The notes below the pieces were generated by a model. It saw only the letters and a list, made by a program, of their open reading frames with translations. It did no database searches and was not told where the DNA came from. Of a stretch of 16,093 nt of DNA, positions 1-6,272 are shown one piece after another (position 1 is the stretch's first letter; each line of letters begins with the position of its first letter). The position numbers were made by a program, and so were the translations under genes. Origin of the DNA: JBEKYD01 sp049509915 (GTDB lineage: Bacteria > Acidobacteriota > Terriglobia > Bryobacterales > Bryobacteraceae); the NCBI GenBank assembly GCA_049509915.1, contig JBEKZL010000189.1, positions 1-16,093 on the forward strand, given 5' to 3'.

Positions 1-306
1 CCCCTGCCGCTCGGTGCCAACGTGCTGCTGCGCAGCCTCGGACCCGAGATTCAGAGCGAATGCTGCCGCTTGATGCGCGAGAGCATTCAGTACGCGCTCG
101 ATAATCATGACGAAGCGCTGTCCTACGCGCTCCAGTTCGCCCGCGAGCTCGAAACCCGCCAGGCCGAGAAATTCGTCGGCATGTACGTCAACCACTACAC
201 CCTGGATGCGGGAGAAGTGGTGCCCCGCGCCGTTCAGAAACTGCTCGACCTCGGTTACGAAGCCGGCGTGGTCCCGCACAGAATCACCGTCGAGTTTGTT
301 CGCTAA
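1..306 (+). CDS. mqnD: 1,4-dihydroxy-6-naphthoate synthase, C-terminal part
   Basis: This is the 3' end of a gene that enters from the left edge; the frame is open from base 1. MqnD acts in the futalosine pathway of menaquinone synthesis, releasing 1,4-dihydroxy-6-naphthoate from cyclic dehypoxanthine futalosine. The visible 101 residues begin with PLPLGAN, which corresponds to the PLPLGA segment late in MqnD proteins. They continue with the typical helices containing ESIQYALDNHDEAL and the YVNHYTLDAGE motif, matching the YVN-x-(F/Y)-(S/T)LD-x-GE signature at the end of the family. The product is cytoplasmic. Menaquinone synthesis fits the NrfD-type quinol module downstream. MqnA is a related paralogue, but the YVN/LD-GE ending favours MqnD. 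The start and N-terminal substrate-binding lobe lie outside the window. Confidence 0.83.
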   Translation, partial: PLPLGANVLLRSLGPEIQSECCRLMRESIQYALDNHDEALSYALQFARELETRQAEKFVGMYVNHYTLDAGEVVPRAVQKLLDLGYEAGVVPHRITVEFVR

Positions 307-384
307 GCCTGGTGCCGTTCCGCTAAATCGTGGCCCGCCCCCCTGGCGCGGGAGCCGGGAAAAAGGTAAATTCGACCTGCCCAC

Positions 385-419
385 GAACCCGGATAAACGC
401 GAATCAATCGTTTGGGTTC
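385..419. other. Bulged hairpin downstream of mqnD
   Basis: GAACCC (385-390) pairs with GGGTTC (414-419), and inside it AAACG (395-399) pairs with CGTTT (409-413). This gives 11 base pairs with a GGAT bulge on the left and a 9-nt loop. It lies 79 nt after the mqnD stop. No T-run follows, so it is not a standard intrinsic terminator. It could be a weak terminator, an RNA-stabilising stem or a repeat. The rest of 307-518 shows nothing else I can support apart from a purine-rich GAGAG directly before the ATG at 519. Confidence 0.3.
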
Positions 420-518
420 TTCAACGGCTGTTCATCGGCGGCTATGTTTCTTCTTCTCGCCGGATCGGTTGAGCGCCCGGATGGACGGAAGGCCGCCCAG
501 TCGAGTTACAGTAGAGAG

Positions 519-960
519 ATGGTGCGTCTTCGAATCGTGGTTCCGCTTCTGGCGTTGGCGGCGGCTCTGGCGGCACAACAAGCCGCGCGTCCCAAGGACG
601 TTCGCGAGGCTGCCAAGGCCGGTCCGAACGCCGTCCCCCGCCTGGCTCAATATCTTACCGATCCCTCCGTAGACGTGCGCGCCGAGGCGGTCAAACAGAT
701 CATCGAAATTGGGCCGCCGCGCAGCCTGGATCCGCTGGTGGTGGCTACCCGCGACGCCGACGCTCAGATTCAGATCCTGGCCACCGATGGACTGGTCAAC
801 TTTTACCTGCCGGGATACTTTAAGAGCGGCGTGGGCGCGTCGTTGCGCCGCGTGGGCACGGACCTCAAGGGCAGATTTACCGATACCAACGACCAGGTGA
901 TCGACCGTTATATTACGGTTCGGCCTGAAGTGGTGACGGCCCTGGTGGCGGTACTGAACC
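519..960 (+). CDS. HEAT-repeat protein, N-terminal segment (first frame)
   Basis: This is the coherent part of the first frame of the broken HEAT-repeat gene: signal peptide followed by roughly three HEAT units, ending near VVTALVAVLN. A purine-rich GAGAG sits immediately 5' of ATG 519. Longer upstream reading from 330 in the same frame has no signal-peptide logic and is an unlikely start. Formally this frame continues to a stop at 1262. Confidence 0.6.
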
Positions 961-1713
961 ATGGAGCCACTCGCGACTTCCAAGGACAGCACCCTGATCT
1001 ACGAAACGGTCGTGGCCCTCGAGAAGATTCGCGTCGAGGCTGCCGCGCCGCACCTGGAATTCCTTATGAACGACCTGGATCCCAAGGTCCAGGCCGCAGC
1101 CATCGAAGCGGTCGGGCTGCTACGCGATCTGAACGCGCGCCCCGGCCTGATCGACGTGCTGAACCGCGGCGGCAACATCCGCGTCAAGCGCACCGCGCTC
1201 ACCTCCCTGGCGATGCTGCCGGCCGAAACCAATCGCGCCGTCTACCAGCAGTACATTCGTGACAAGGACGACAAGCTGCGGGCCTCCGCCGCCGAAGGCT
1301 TCGCCCGCCTCCGCAATCCGGTCGACACCCCCATGCTGGACCAGGCCTGGAAGGACGAGGTGAAGCCGCCGGCTCGTCTGGCGCTCGCCTTCGCCCTCGT
1401 CATGCACGGCCAAGTCGCAATGAGCGAGTTCAGCCCGCTCCAATTCCTCGTCACCAACCTGGATTCGGCTTCCTATAGCGGAATCGCTCAGCCATATCTG
1501 ACGGAATTGGCGCGCGACAACGCCGTCAGGGCGGCGCTATACGGCCCGCTGGGGAGCGGAACCAAGCTGGAAAAAATCGGTTTAGCCCAGGTATTGAGCG
1601 CCAGTGGGGATCGGCGCAGCCTGGAGGAACTGAACAAGCTTAAGGATGATCCGAACCCGGAGGTTGCGCAGGCCGCGCTCACGGCCGTACGCAACCTGCA
1701 ATCCAGGCTTTGA
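961..1713 (+). CDS. HEAT-repeat protein, C-terminal segment (second frame)
   Basis: This 250-residue frame carries the rest of the HEAT-repeat protein, with clear repeat units (for example DPKVQAAAIEAVGLLRDL and DDKLRASAAEGFARLRNP). The ATG at 961 has no Shine-Dalgarno sequence and codes MEPLATS before the family-like KDSTLIYE, so it is probably not a natural start. It is best read as the continuation of the gene that begins at 519. Its stop lies 4 nt from the end of the convergent minus-strand gene. Confidence 0.65.
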   Translation: MEPLATSKDSTLIYETVVALEKIRVEAAAPHLEFLMNDLDPKVQAAAIEAVGLLRDLNARPGLIDVLNRGGNIRVKRTALTSLAMLPAETNRAVYQQYIRDKDDKLRASAAEGFARLRNPVDTPMLDQAWKDEVKPPARLALAFALVMHGQVAMSEFSPLQFLVTNLDSASYSGIAQPYLTELARDNAVRAALYGPLGSGTKLEKIGLAQVLSASGDRRSLEELNKLKDDPNPEVAQAALTAVRNLQSRL

Positions 1714-1717
1714 AACC

Positions 1718-1927
1718 TTACTTGGCCTTCTTCTGCTTTTGCTGGCCGACGCGCACCTTGAAGTGTCCTGCCTTGGCTTCTTGAAAGGCCTTGTGGTCGT
1801 GGCGTACCACGGCGTCCGCCAGGTACCCGTCGACGTCCGCTTCCTTGGGCAGCACCGCCATCACGGTGAAGTTATCATTGCAGGTCGGGCAGTAGGGCCG
1901 GAACCGTTTCACGTTGGGAATTGCCAT
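1718..1927 (-). CDS. Small hypothetical protein with a CxxC motif, 69 aa
   Basis: The protein starts MAIPNVKRFRPYCPTCNDN and ends in a Lys/Gln-rich tail (QQKQKKAK). One CxxC pair (Cys13, Cys16) near the N-terminus could hold half a zinc site, perhaps completed by His residues (HDHKAF) or by dimerisation. I do not recognise the family. The basic tail would suit binding to nucleic acid or the ribosome, but that is a guess. The gene converges on the HEAT-repeat gene (4 nt apart) and is divergent from the glucan phosphorylase gene. Support for its reality comes from its tight convergent packing, plausible residue composition and a perfect extended -10 box directly upstream. Confidence 0.62.
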   Translation of the reverse strand: MAIPNVKRFRPYCPTCNDNFTVMAVLPKEADVDGYLADAVVRHDHKAFQEAKAGHFKVRVGQQKQKKAK

Positions 1928-1936
1928 AACGTCAAC

Positions 1937-1945
1937 ATTATATCA
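1937..1945 (-). promoter_or_regulatory. Extended -10 promoter element
   Basis: On the minus strand this reads TGATATAAT, a full TGn extension plus a perfect TATAAT. Only 9 nt separate it from the ATG at 1927, so transcription would begin about 2-3 nt before the start codon. That implies a leaderless or near-leaderless mRNA for the 69-residue protein. No convincing -35 box is seen, as is usual for extended -10 promoters. Confidence 0.5.
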
Positions 1946-1972
1946 AACCGGTGCCGGCCGCTTGGCACATCC

Positions 1973-2022
1973 CCAAATCGCCAACTCCACCCTATCGGAA
2001 CAAGCGGTACCCGCCGATTTGG
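1973..2022. promoter_or_regulatory. Inverted repeat in the divergent region before glgP
   Basis: CCAAATCG (1973-1980) is perfectly complementary to CGATTTGG (2015-2022), 8 bp with a 34-nt spacer. A second pair, GTGCC/GGCAC, lies just outside at 1951-1955 and 1964-1968. They sit between the 69-residue gene and the phosphorylase gene. They may be an operator or 5' leader structure for glgP; no known regulator site is recognised. Confidence 0.25.
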
Positions 2023-2048
2023 TATCTTGAAAGGTTGGCTACTCCGGT

Positions 2049-4604
2049 ATGCCTTTCCACATACAGCCCTTACGAGAGTTTCTGGTCCGCCCGGTTCTCC
2101 CCGCCTCTCTGGCTCGCATGAGCGAGTTGGCGCATAACATCCTATGGAGTTGGGAACCGATCGTGCGTGCAGTGTTTCGCCGGCTGGACCCGGCCTTGTG
2201 GCGCGATTGCGGCTACAACCCGGTCCTGATGCTCGGCAGAGTTTCCCAGGCGACCCTGGGAAAGGCCGCCGCCGATCCACGCTACCTGGCGCTTTACCGT
2301 CTGTCGTGCGAGGCCTACGATGCCCGCGCCCACAAAGGAAATCCGGCCGCCGACGGAAAACTGATCGCCTATTTCTCCGCCGAATACGGGCTCACGGAGT
2401 GTTTGCCGGTCTACTCGGGAGGCCTGGGAATCCTCTCGGGCGATCACCTCAAGTCCTCGAGCGACCAGGATTATCCGCTGATCGGCCTCGGCCTCCTCTA
2501 CCAGCAGGGGTATTTCCGGCAGTACCTCAATCCGGACGGCTGGCAGCAGGAGCGCTACCCGATCAACGATTTCTATACCCTCCCGGTGGCCCCGGTGAAG
2601 GATGCGGCCGGCAAGGACCTCCGCGTCGGCGTGAAACTGCCCACCGGCGATGTGTACGTTCAGGTTTGGAGAATCGGCGTGGGACGGATCACACTGTTCC
2701 TGCTCGATACCAACGTCCCGGAAAACGTCCTGCCGCAGGATCGCGACATCACCGATTCTCTATACGGCGGCGATAACGATACCCGCATTCGTCAGGAGAT
2801 CGTCTTGGGTATCGGTGGTATCAAGGCGCTGGAGGCGATGGGCTTGCAGCCTACCGTCTTCCATATGAACGAGGGCCACTCCGCATTCCTGGCGCTCGAG
2901 CGGATTCGCGTCTACATGAAAGAGAACAGGCTCAGCTTCGAGGAGGCCGTGGAAGCGACTCGCGCGAGCAACGTCTTCACCACCCATACGCCTGTCCCGG
3001 CCGGAATCGATCTGTTCGATCCGGGCATGATGTATCATTATTTCTCCGGATATTGCGCGGATATCGGCATCGACTTTCAACAGTTGATGGGCCTCGGACG
3101 CCGCAATCCGTTCGACCGAGACGAACGTTTCTCGATGGCCGTGTTGGCCCTCAACACCTCGTCCTATCGGAATGCCGTCAGCCGCCTGCACCGGGACGTA
3201 TCGCAGGAGATGTTCCACGACCTCTGGCCGCAGTTACCGGTCTGGGAAGTGCCGATTACCTCGGTGACTAATGGCGTGCATCTGCCGAGTTGGCTCAACG
3301 GCGATCTGGCCGGCCTCTACGATCAGTACCTGGAACCGGATTGGCGGGAGCGTTTCAACGATCCTTCGATCTGGGAACAGGTCGTGGACATACCGGACGA
3401 GGAATTGTTCGAGGCCCACCGCAGGCGCAAACGGCGACTGGTCAATTTCGTGCGCGGGCGGCAGCAGACCTCGGCGCTTCGGCGCAAGGCTTCGGCCGCC
3501 GAACTGCGGCACTCCGGCGAGGCGCTCGATCCCAACGCGTTCACCATCGGTTTCGCGCGCCGCTTCGCCACCTACAAGCGGGCTACGCTTCTGTTTCGCG
3601 ACATGGAACGGCTCAAGAAGATTCTGCTGAACAAGGACATGCCGGTGCAAATCGTCATCGCCGGCAAGGCCCATCCCAAGGACCAGCCCGGCAAGGCCTT
3701 GATTCGCGAGATCGTGCAACTGTCCCGCGATCCGGAATTGTGGAAGCACTTGGTCTTTCTCGAAGACTACGATATGAAGGTCGGCCGTGAGCTGGTGCAA
3801 GGCGTCGACCTGTGGCTCAATACGCCCCGACGCGGCGAAGAGGCATGCGGAACCAGCGGCATGAAAGCCGCGTGCAACGGCATCATCAACCTGAGCATCC
3901 TCGACGGCTGGTTCGACGAAGCCTACGAACACTCCGGCGGTTGGGCCATCGGCGAGCGGGAAATATACGCCGACGATCAGGATGCGCTCCACGCCAGCGC
4001 TATTTATTACCTCCTCGAAAACGAGATTGTGCCCATGTATTACGAGCGCCGTGAGCAGACCCCGCGCGAGTGGGTGCGGCGAATGAAGCAGTCGCTTCGC
4101 TACATTACGCCTCACTTCGATTGCCGCCGGATGGTGCGCGAGTACATGGCCGAACTGTACGAGCCCGCTCACCGGCAGCATTTGCGGATGCAGGCGGCCG
4201 ATTACGCTCTGGCCCGCGACAAAGCGGCGTGGAATGCCAAGGTGCGCGCGGTCTGGGAACGGGTTCGTTTTGTGGAGTCCGCCACGGCTTCCCCAGGAGC
4301 CACGCTTTTCAGCGGATCCACCGTTGCCGTGCGGGCCGCCATCGACCTGGCGGGGTTGAAGCCGGAAGACGTTCGCGTGGAAGTGGTCCTGGGCCGCGTG
4401 GATTCCTCCGGCCATCTGGAAGAAACCGAAGTTCTGTTGCTGCCCTCGCTCGGCCTCCAGGGAACTGTAGCTACTTTTGGCAACGATATCCTGCCCGAGA
4501 GAACCGGCCGCCTGGGCTTCGCCTTGCGCGTGAGCCCAAATCATTTCGACGATCCGCTCACCCGGCCCTGCAGCAATCTGCTGAAATGGAGTTCCGTGGG
4601 TTAA
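2049..4604 (+). CDS. glgP: Alpha-glucan phosphorylase
   Basis: This cytoplasmic GT35-family enzyme phosphorolyses alpha-1,4-glucan chains such as glycogen to glucose-1-phosphate. The 851 residues match the short alpha-glucan phosphorylase group that carries an N-terminal DUF3417 domain, seen here as LARMSELAHNILWSWEP and the following ~100 residues. Later come SAEYGLTECLPVYSGGLGIL, the GVHLPSW region and the PLP-binding motif EEACGTSGMKAACNG, with Lys606 the expected Schiff-base lysine. The carboxyl end (about 730-851) is an extra beta-rich region. A GAAAGG sits 14 nt before the ATG, rather far for a Shine-Dalgarno sequence. The gene is intact and alone; no other glycogen gene is in the window. 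It suggests glycogen or maltodextrin storage turnover. Confidence 0.95.
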   Translation: MPFHIQPLREFLVRPVLPASLARMSELAHNILWSWEPIVRAVFRRLDPALWRDCGYNPVLMLGRVSQATLGKAAADPRYLALYRLSCEAYDARAHKGNPAADGKLIAYFSAEYGLTECLPVYSGGLGILSGDHLKSSSDQDYPLIGLGLLYQQGYFRQYLNPDGWQQERYPINDFYTLPVAPVKDAAGKDLRVGVKLPTGDVYVQVWRIGVGRITLFLLDTNVPENVLPQDRDITDSLYGGDNDTRIRQEIVLGIGGIKALEAMGLQPTVFHMNEGHSAFLALERIRVYMKENRLSFEEAVEATRASNVFTTHTPVPAGIDLFDPGMMYHYFSGYCADIGIDFQQLMGLGRRNPFDRDERFSMAVLALNTSSYRNAVSRLHRDVSQEMFHDLWPQLPVWEVPITSVTNGVHLPSWLNGDLAGLYDQYLEPDWRERFNDPSIWEQVVDIPDEELFEAHRRRKRRLVNFVRGRQQTSALRRKASAAELRHSGEALDPNAFTIGFARRFATYKRATLLFRDMERLKKILLNKDMPVQIVIAGKAHPKDQPGKALIREIVQLSRDPELWKHLVFLEDYDMKVGRELVQGVDLWLNTPRRGEEACGTSGMKAACNGIINLSILDGWFDEAYEHSGGWAIGEREIYADDQDALHASAIYYLLENEIVPMYYERREQTPREWVRRMKQSLRYITPHFDCRRMVREYMAELYEPAHRQHLRMQAADYALARDKAAWNAKVRAVWERVRFVESATASPGATLFSGSTVAVRAAIDLAGLKPEDVRVEVVLGRVDSSGHLEETEVLLLPSLGLQGTVATFGNDILPERTGRLGFALRVSPNHFDDPLTRPCSNLLKWSSVG

Positions 4605-4623
4605 CTTTTTGGCATAGACCGAA

Positions 4624-4652
4624 GGAAGGGGGATGCAATTGACCCCCATTCC
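4624..4652. other. G/C-block hairpin after glgP
   Basis: GGAAGGGGG (4624-4632) faces CCCCCATTCC (4643-4652), giving 5 G-C pairs plus four more across a one-base bulge, with a 10-nt loop. It lies 20 nt after the glgP stop. No T-run follows, so intrinsic termination is uncertain. The rest of 4605-4878 holds no gene; a GTACC/GGTAC mini-hairpin occurs at 4825-4837. Confidence 0.3.
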
Positions 4653-4878
4653 ATGGTACATATTGGTTTCGACCGCTTGGCGGGTGCTTTTCCGATAATA
4701 ACCTCGCGCCTTGGGCGTTCCCGCTGTTCCCTCAGTCACCTCAAGTCCTCGCGACCGGTCCGCGCGTGGAATCGGTGGCCCGTTCGCGCCCGGCGCCGTA
4801 AGGTAACATACCGGATGGCTATTCGTACCATCGGTACCGTAGTAAGAACGATTCCTTCACAAACGGAGTTCCTTCTCC

Positions 4879-5361
4879 ATGGATAGCGACCGCAAGTACA
4901 GACAGCCGGGGTACATGGACTCAGACCGCGATTCCCGCGGCCCTCGAGACGACCGCCCCAAACCACCGGGTCCTCGCCCGCCCATCGATATCACCGGTCC
5001 CAGGCTGCCCCGCCTGGTGCAGCATGTGGCAGCTTCGCGCTGTTACAACTGCTCGGTCGCCCTGCCTCCGGACATTAGCTTCAGCGGCAATTGTCCCAAG
5101 TGCAACGCCGAACTCCACTGTTGCAAACAATGCACCCACTTCGAGCCCGCCACTCGTTTCCAATGCCTCAAACCGATTCCCGTGCGGATTCCAGTAAAGG
5201 ACAAGGCCAACGACTGCGGTCTGTTCCTGCCTAGAGTGACGGTGGCGCGCGAGGGCACCTCGAACGGCGCCGGACCGCAGGTCTCGAACCCTGGCCCTCC
5301 GGTACCGCGCAATCCCGAAGACGCCCGCAGCGCTTTCGATAAACTGTTCAAAAAGACTTGA
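4879..5361 (+). CDS. Cys-rich zinc-ribbon protein of unknown function
   Basis: The 160-residue protein has a Pro/Arg/Asp-rich, probably disordered N-terminus (1-45). A metal-binding core follows with CYNC (55-58), NCPKC (72-75), HCCKQC (81-85) and single Cys96 and Cys113. The CYNC and CPKC pairs look like a zinc ribbon. The second half (KQCTHFEPATRFQC, then PIPVRIPVKDKANDCGLFLPR) resembles a conserved block I associate with acidobacterial proteins of unknown function; that association is from memory. GGAG lies 10 nt before the ATG. A second in-frame ATG at codon 13 follows a GGGG and could be used instead. There is no signal peptide, so it should be cytoplasmic. No functional neighbour points to a role. 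Confidence 0.8.
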   Translation: MDSDRKYRQPGYMDSDRDSRGPRDDRPKPPGPRPPIDITGPRLPRLVQHVAASRCYNCSVALPPDISFSGNCPKCNAELHCCKQCTHFEPATRFQCLKPIPVRIPVKDKANDCGLFLPRVTVAREGTSNGAGPQVSNPGPPVPRNPEDARSAFDKLFKKT

Positions 5362-5430
5362 ACCGCCGGCGCGACCCCTCGACAGTCATGCCCGGCGCCA
5401 CTTGGTTTTCCCAGCATCGCGCACGGGCAG

Positions 5431-5543
5431 AAACGGTAGGGTGGCACCGGACCCGCTCTTCTCTCGAAGATTCGAATGCTCCCCACCCCCGACGAGCCAG
5501 GCCAGGGAACCGGCTGCGGACCAGGGGATCCGCCCTACCGCTT
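5431..5543. repeat. Palindromic intergenic repeat-like element with terminal inverted repeats
   Basis: The ends are inverted copies of each other: positions 5431-5444 match the reverse complement of 5530-5543 at 12 of 14 bases (core CGGTAGGG / CCCTACCG). Between them are further small stems, including TCGAA/TTCGA (5464-5475) and GCGGA/TCCGC near the right end. The layout is like a REP/MITE-type non-coding element. The right half (TGCGGACCAGGGGATCCGCC) resembles an intergenic repeat I recall from Bryobacter/Solibacter-type genomes, which is memory and not a search. There is no second copy in this window. Confidence 0.45.
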
Positions 5544-5621
5544 CTTTAGGCAGAATTCTGTCATTTGCAAGAGCTGAGTGGCATTCGACCTGTGGTTTTT
5601 CTTGGCGGTCTGACCCATCTG

Positions 5622-5650
5622 TATGGGTGAATTTGCCCAATTCACCCATA
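5622..5650. promoter_or_regulatory. Perfect 12-bp inverted repeat, possible operator
   Basis: TATGGGTGAATT (5622-5633) and AATTCACCCATA (5639-5650) pair without mismatch around the loop TGCCC. No T-run follows, so a terminator is unlikely. Its place, 149 nt before the cytochrome start and in an AT-rich upstream region, suits an operator or mRNA hairpin controlling the operon. I cannot assign a regulator family. Confidence 0.45.
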
Positions 5651-5700
5651 TGTTCAATCGGTAACCGTTGTAAACAACAACTAATCCCCTCGAAAACACG

Positions 5701-5717
5701 CTGATTTAGATAATCAG
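5701..5717. promoter_or_regulatory. Dyad CTGATT-N5-AATCAG upstream of the cytochrome operon
   Basis: CTGATT (5701-5706) and AATCAG (5712-5717) form a perfect 6-bp dyad with a 5-base centre, 82 nt before the GTG start. The symmetry and AT content are those of a dimeric regulator site. The spacing between TGAT and ATCA is 7, not the 4 of an FNR box, so no assignment to FNR is made. Confidence 0.3.
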
Positions 5718-5766
5718 ACCTTTTGGTCATATTATTGCTCAGCTCACTCCGCGAATCCGAACCGCA

Positions 5767-5782
5767 CAGGTTCAAATACCTG
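5767..5782 (+). promoter_or_regulatory. Leader hairpin next to the ribosome binding site
   Basis: CAGGT (5767-5771) pairs with ACCTG (5778-5782) around the loop TCAAAT. The stem ends five bases before the GAAAGGGG ribosome binding site (5787-5794) of the cytochrome gene. It might tune translation. It mimics a tRNA T-arm but no tRNA surrounds it. Confidence 0.25.
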
Positions 5783-5798
5783 CCATGAAAGGGGTAAA

Positions 5799-6257
5799 GT
5801 GCGCCGCTTTCTCCGTGATTCCGCTCATCTTTTGCGGCCGGCCCTGGTACTGCTCGCCGCCCTGGCAGCCTTCCTTGTCATCCGCAGCGCCATCGTCCCC
5901 AAGGCTTTTGGGCAATATGGTCACTACCGCCCGGGTGCGCTCGACCTGGTCCGCCAGCACCCCGTAGCCTTCGCCGGGCAGGACACCTGTGTGCTTTGTC
6001 ACGACGACGAAGCCAAGACCAGGGCCAACGGCAGACATGCCCATGTAGCGTGCGAAGCGTGCCACGGTCCGCTGGCGCAACACGCCGCCGACCCCGTCGC
6101 GCACCCTCCGAAGCTGCCCGAGGTCGCTAACCTGTGCCGCCGTTGCCATGAAAGGGACGCGGCCAAGGCGAAGAACTTTCCCCAGGTGGCGACCGCCGAA
6201 CACTCCGGCGGCATGGCCTGCAACAACTGCCACCAACCCCACAATCCCCACCTCTGA
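5799..6257 (+). CDS. Membrane-anchored tetraheme cytochrome c
   Basis: The 152-residue protein has one N-terminal hydrophobic helix (about 12-29), which is a signal or anchor. It has four CxxCH heme c sites: CVLCH (64-68), CEACH (85-89), CRRCH (113-117) and CNNCH (141-145). Extra His residues between them can act as distal ligands. It belongs to the broad cytochrome c3/NrfB-like multiheme group and should move electrons on the outer face of the cytoplasmic membrane. The GTG start is chosen because GAAAGGGG lies 4 nt before it and the N-terminus then gives MRRFLRDSAH plus the helix; the ATG at 5785 is in another frame. It opens a tight operon with the Fe-S and NrfD genes, so its likely role is electron exchange with that quinol-reactive complex. 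Confidence 0.9.
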   Translation: MRRFLRDSAHLLRPALVLLAALAAFLVIRSAIVPKAFGQYGHYRPGALDLVRQHPVAFAGQDTCVLCHDDEAKTRANGRHAHVACEACHGPLAQHAADPVAHPPKLPEVANLCRRCHERDAAKAKNFPQVATAEHSGGMACNNCHQPHNPHL

Positions 6258-6272
6258 GATACGGAGACGAGC

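Larger units (their letters stand above)
519..1713 (+). pseudogene. Exported HEAT-repeat protein gene, frameshifted
   Basis: Two reading frames together encode one HEAT-repeat protein. The first runs from ATG 519 and starts with a signal peptide (MVRLRIVVPLLALAAALAAQ). It carries HEAT helices such as DVRAEAVKQIIEIG and the segment ATDGLVNFYLPGYFKSGVGA. Near 950-975 the sensible sequence moves to the next frame, which continues with KDSTLIYETVVALEKI, further HEAT units and a C-terminus NPEVAQAALTAVRNLQSRL at 1713. HEAT repeats form helical scaffolds for protein-protein contacts; the signal peptide places the product outside the cytoplasm. No specific partner is known. At the junction, helix A of one unit abuts helix B of another, so about one repeat (roughly 90-95 bp, length 3n+2) appears to be missing. 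The first frame stays open to 1262 but reads as Arg-rich nonsense. Sequencing error or real deletion cannot be separated here. Confidence 0.72.
5362..5798. other. Non-coding region before the cytochrome operon
   Basis: These 437 bases show no credible gene; short open frames here are Arg/Pro/Ser-rich and lack Shine-Dalgarno sequences. The left half (to about 5545) is GC-rich and holds a palindromic repeat-like element. The right half is visibly AT-richer than the rest of the window and carries several small palindromes: 5622-5650, CGGTAACCG near 5660, 5701-5717, GACC-TTTT-GGTC at 5717-5728, and 5767-5782. This looks like the promoter and leader region of the redox operon that starts at 5799. 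Weak -10-like hexamers are GATAAT (5709-5714) and TATTAT (5730-5735), neither with a clear -35. Confidence 0.6.

Noticed and set aside
4605..4660. Intrinsic terminator of glgP
   Set aside because: The hairpin at 4624-4652 lacks a following T-run; termination here cannot be claimed.
3234..4739. 501-codon open frame on the minus strand opposite the phosphorylase gene
   Set aside because: It mirrors the codon pattern of the plus-strand gene, is rich in His/Gln/Gly low-sense sequence and has no recognisable domain; the plus-strand protein is a clear full-length enzyme.
5701..5717. FNR box
   Set aside because: The half-sites TGAT and ATCA are separated by 7 bases, not 4; the dyad is real but the regulator cannot be named.
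5764..5787. tRNA remnant or attachment site suggested by CAGGTTCAAATACCTG and a following CCA-like base run
   Set aside because: The loop and stem do not match a T-arm exactly, and no acceptor, D-arm or anticodon arm is found upstream. It is treated as a leader hairpin.
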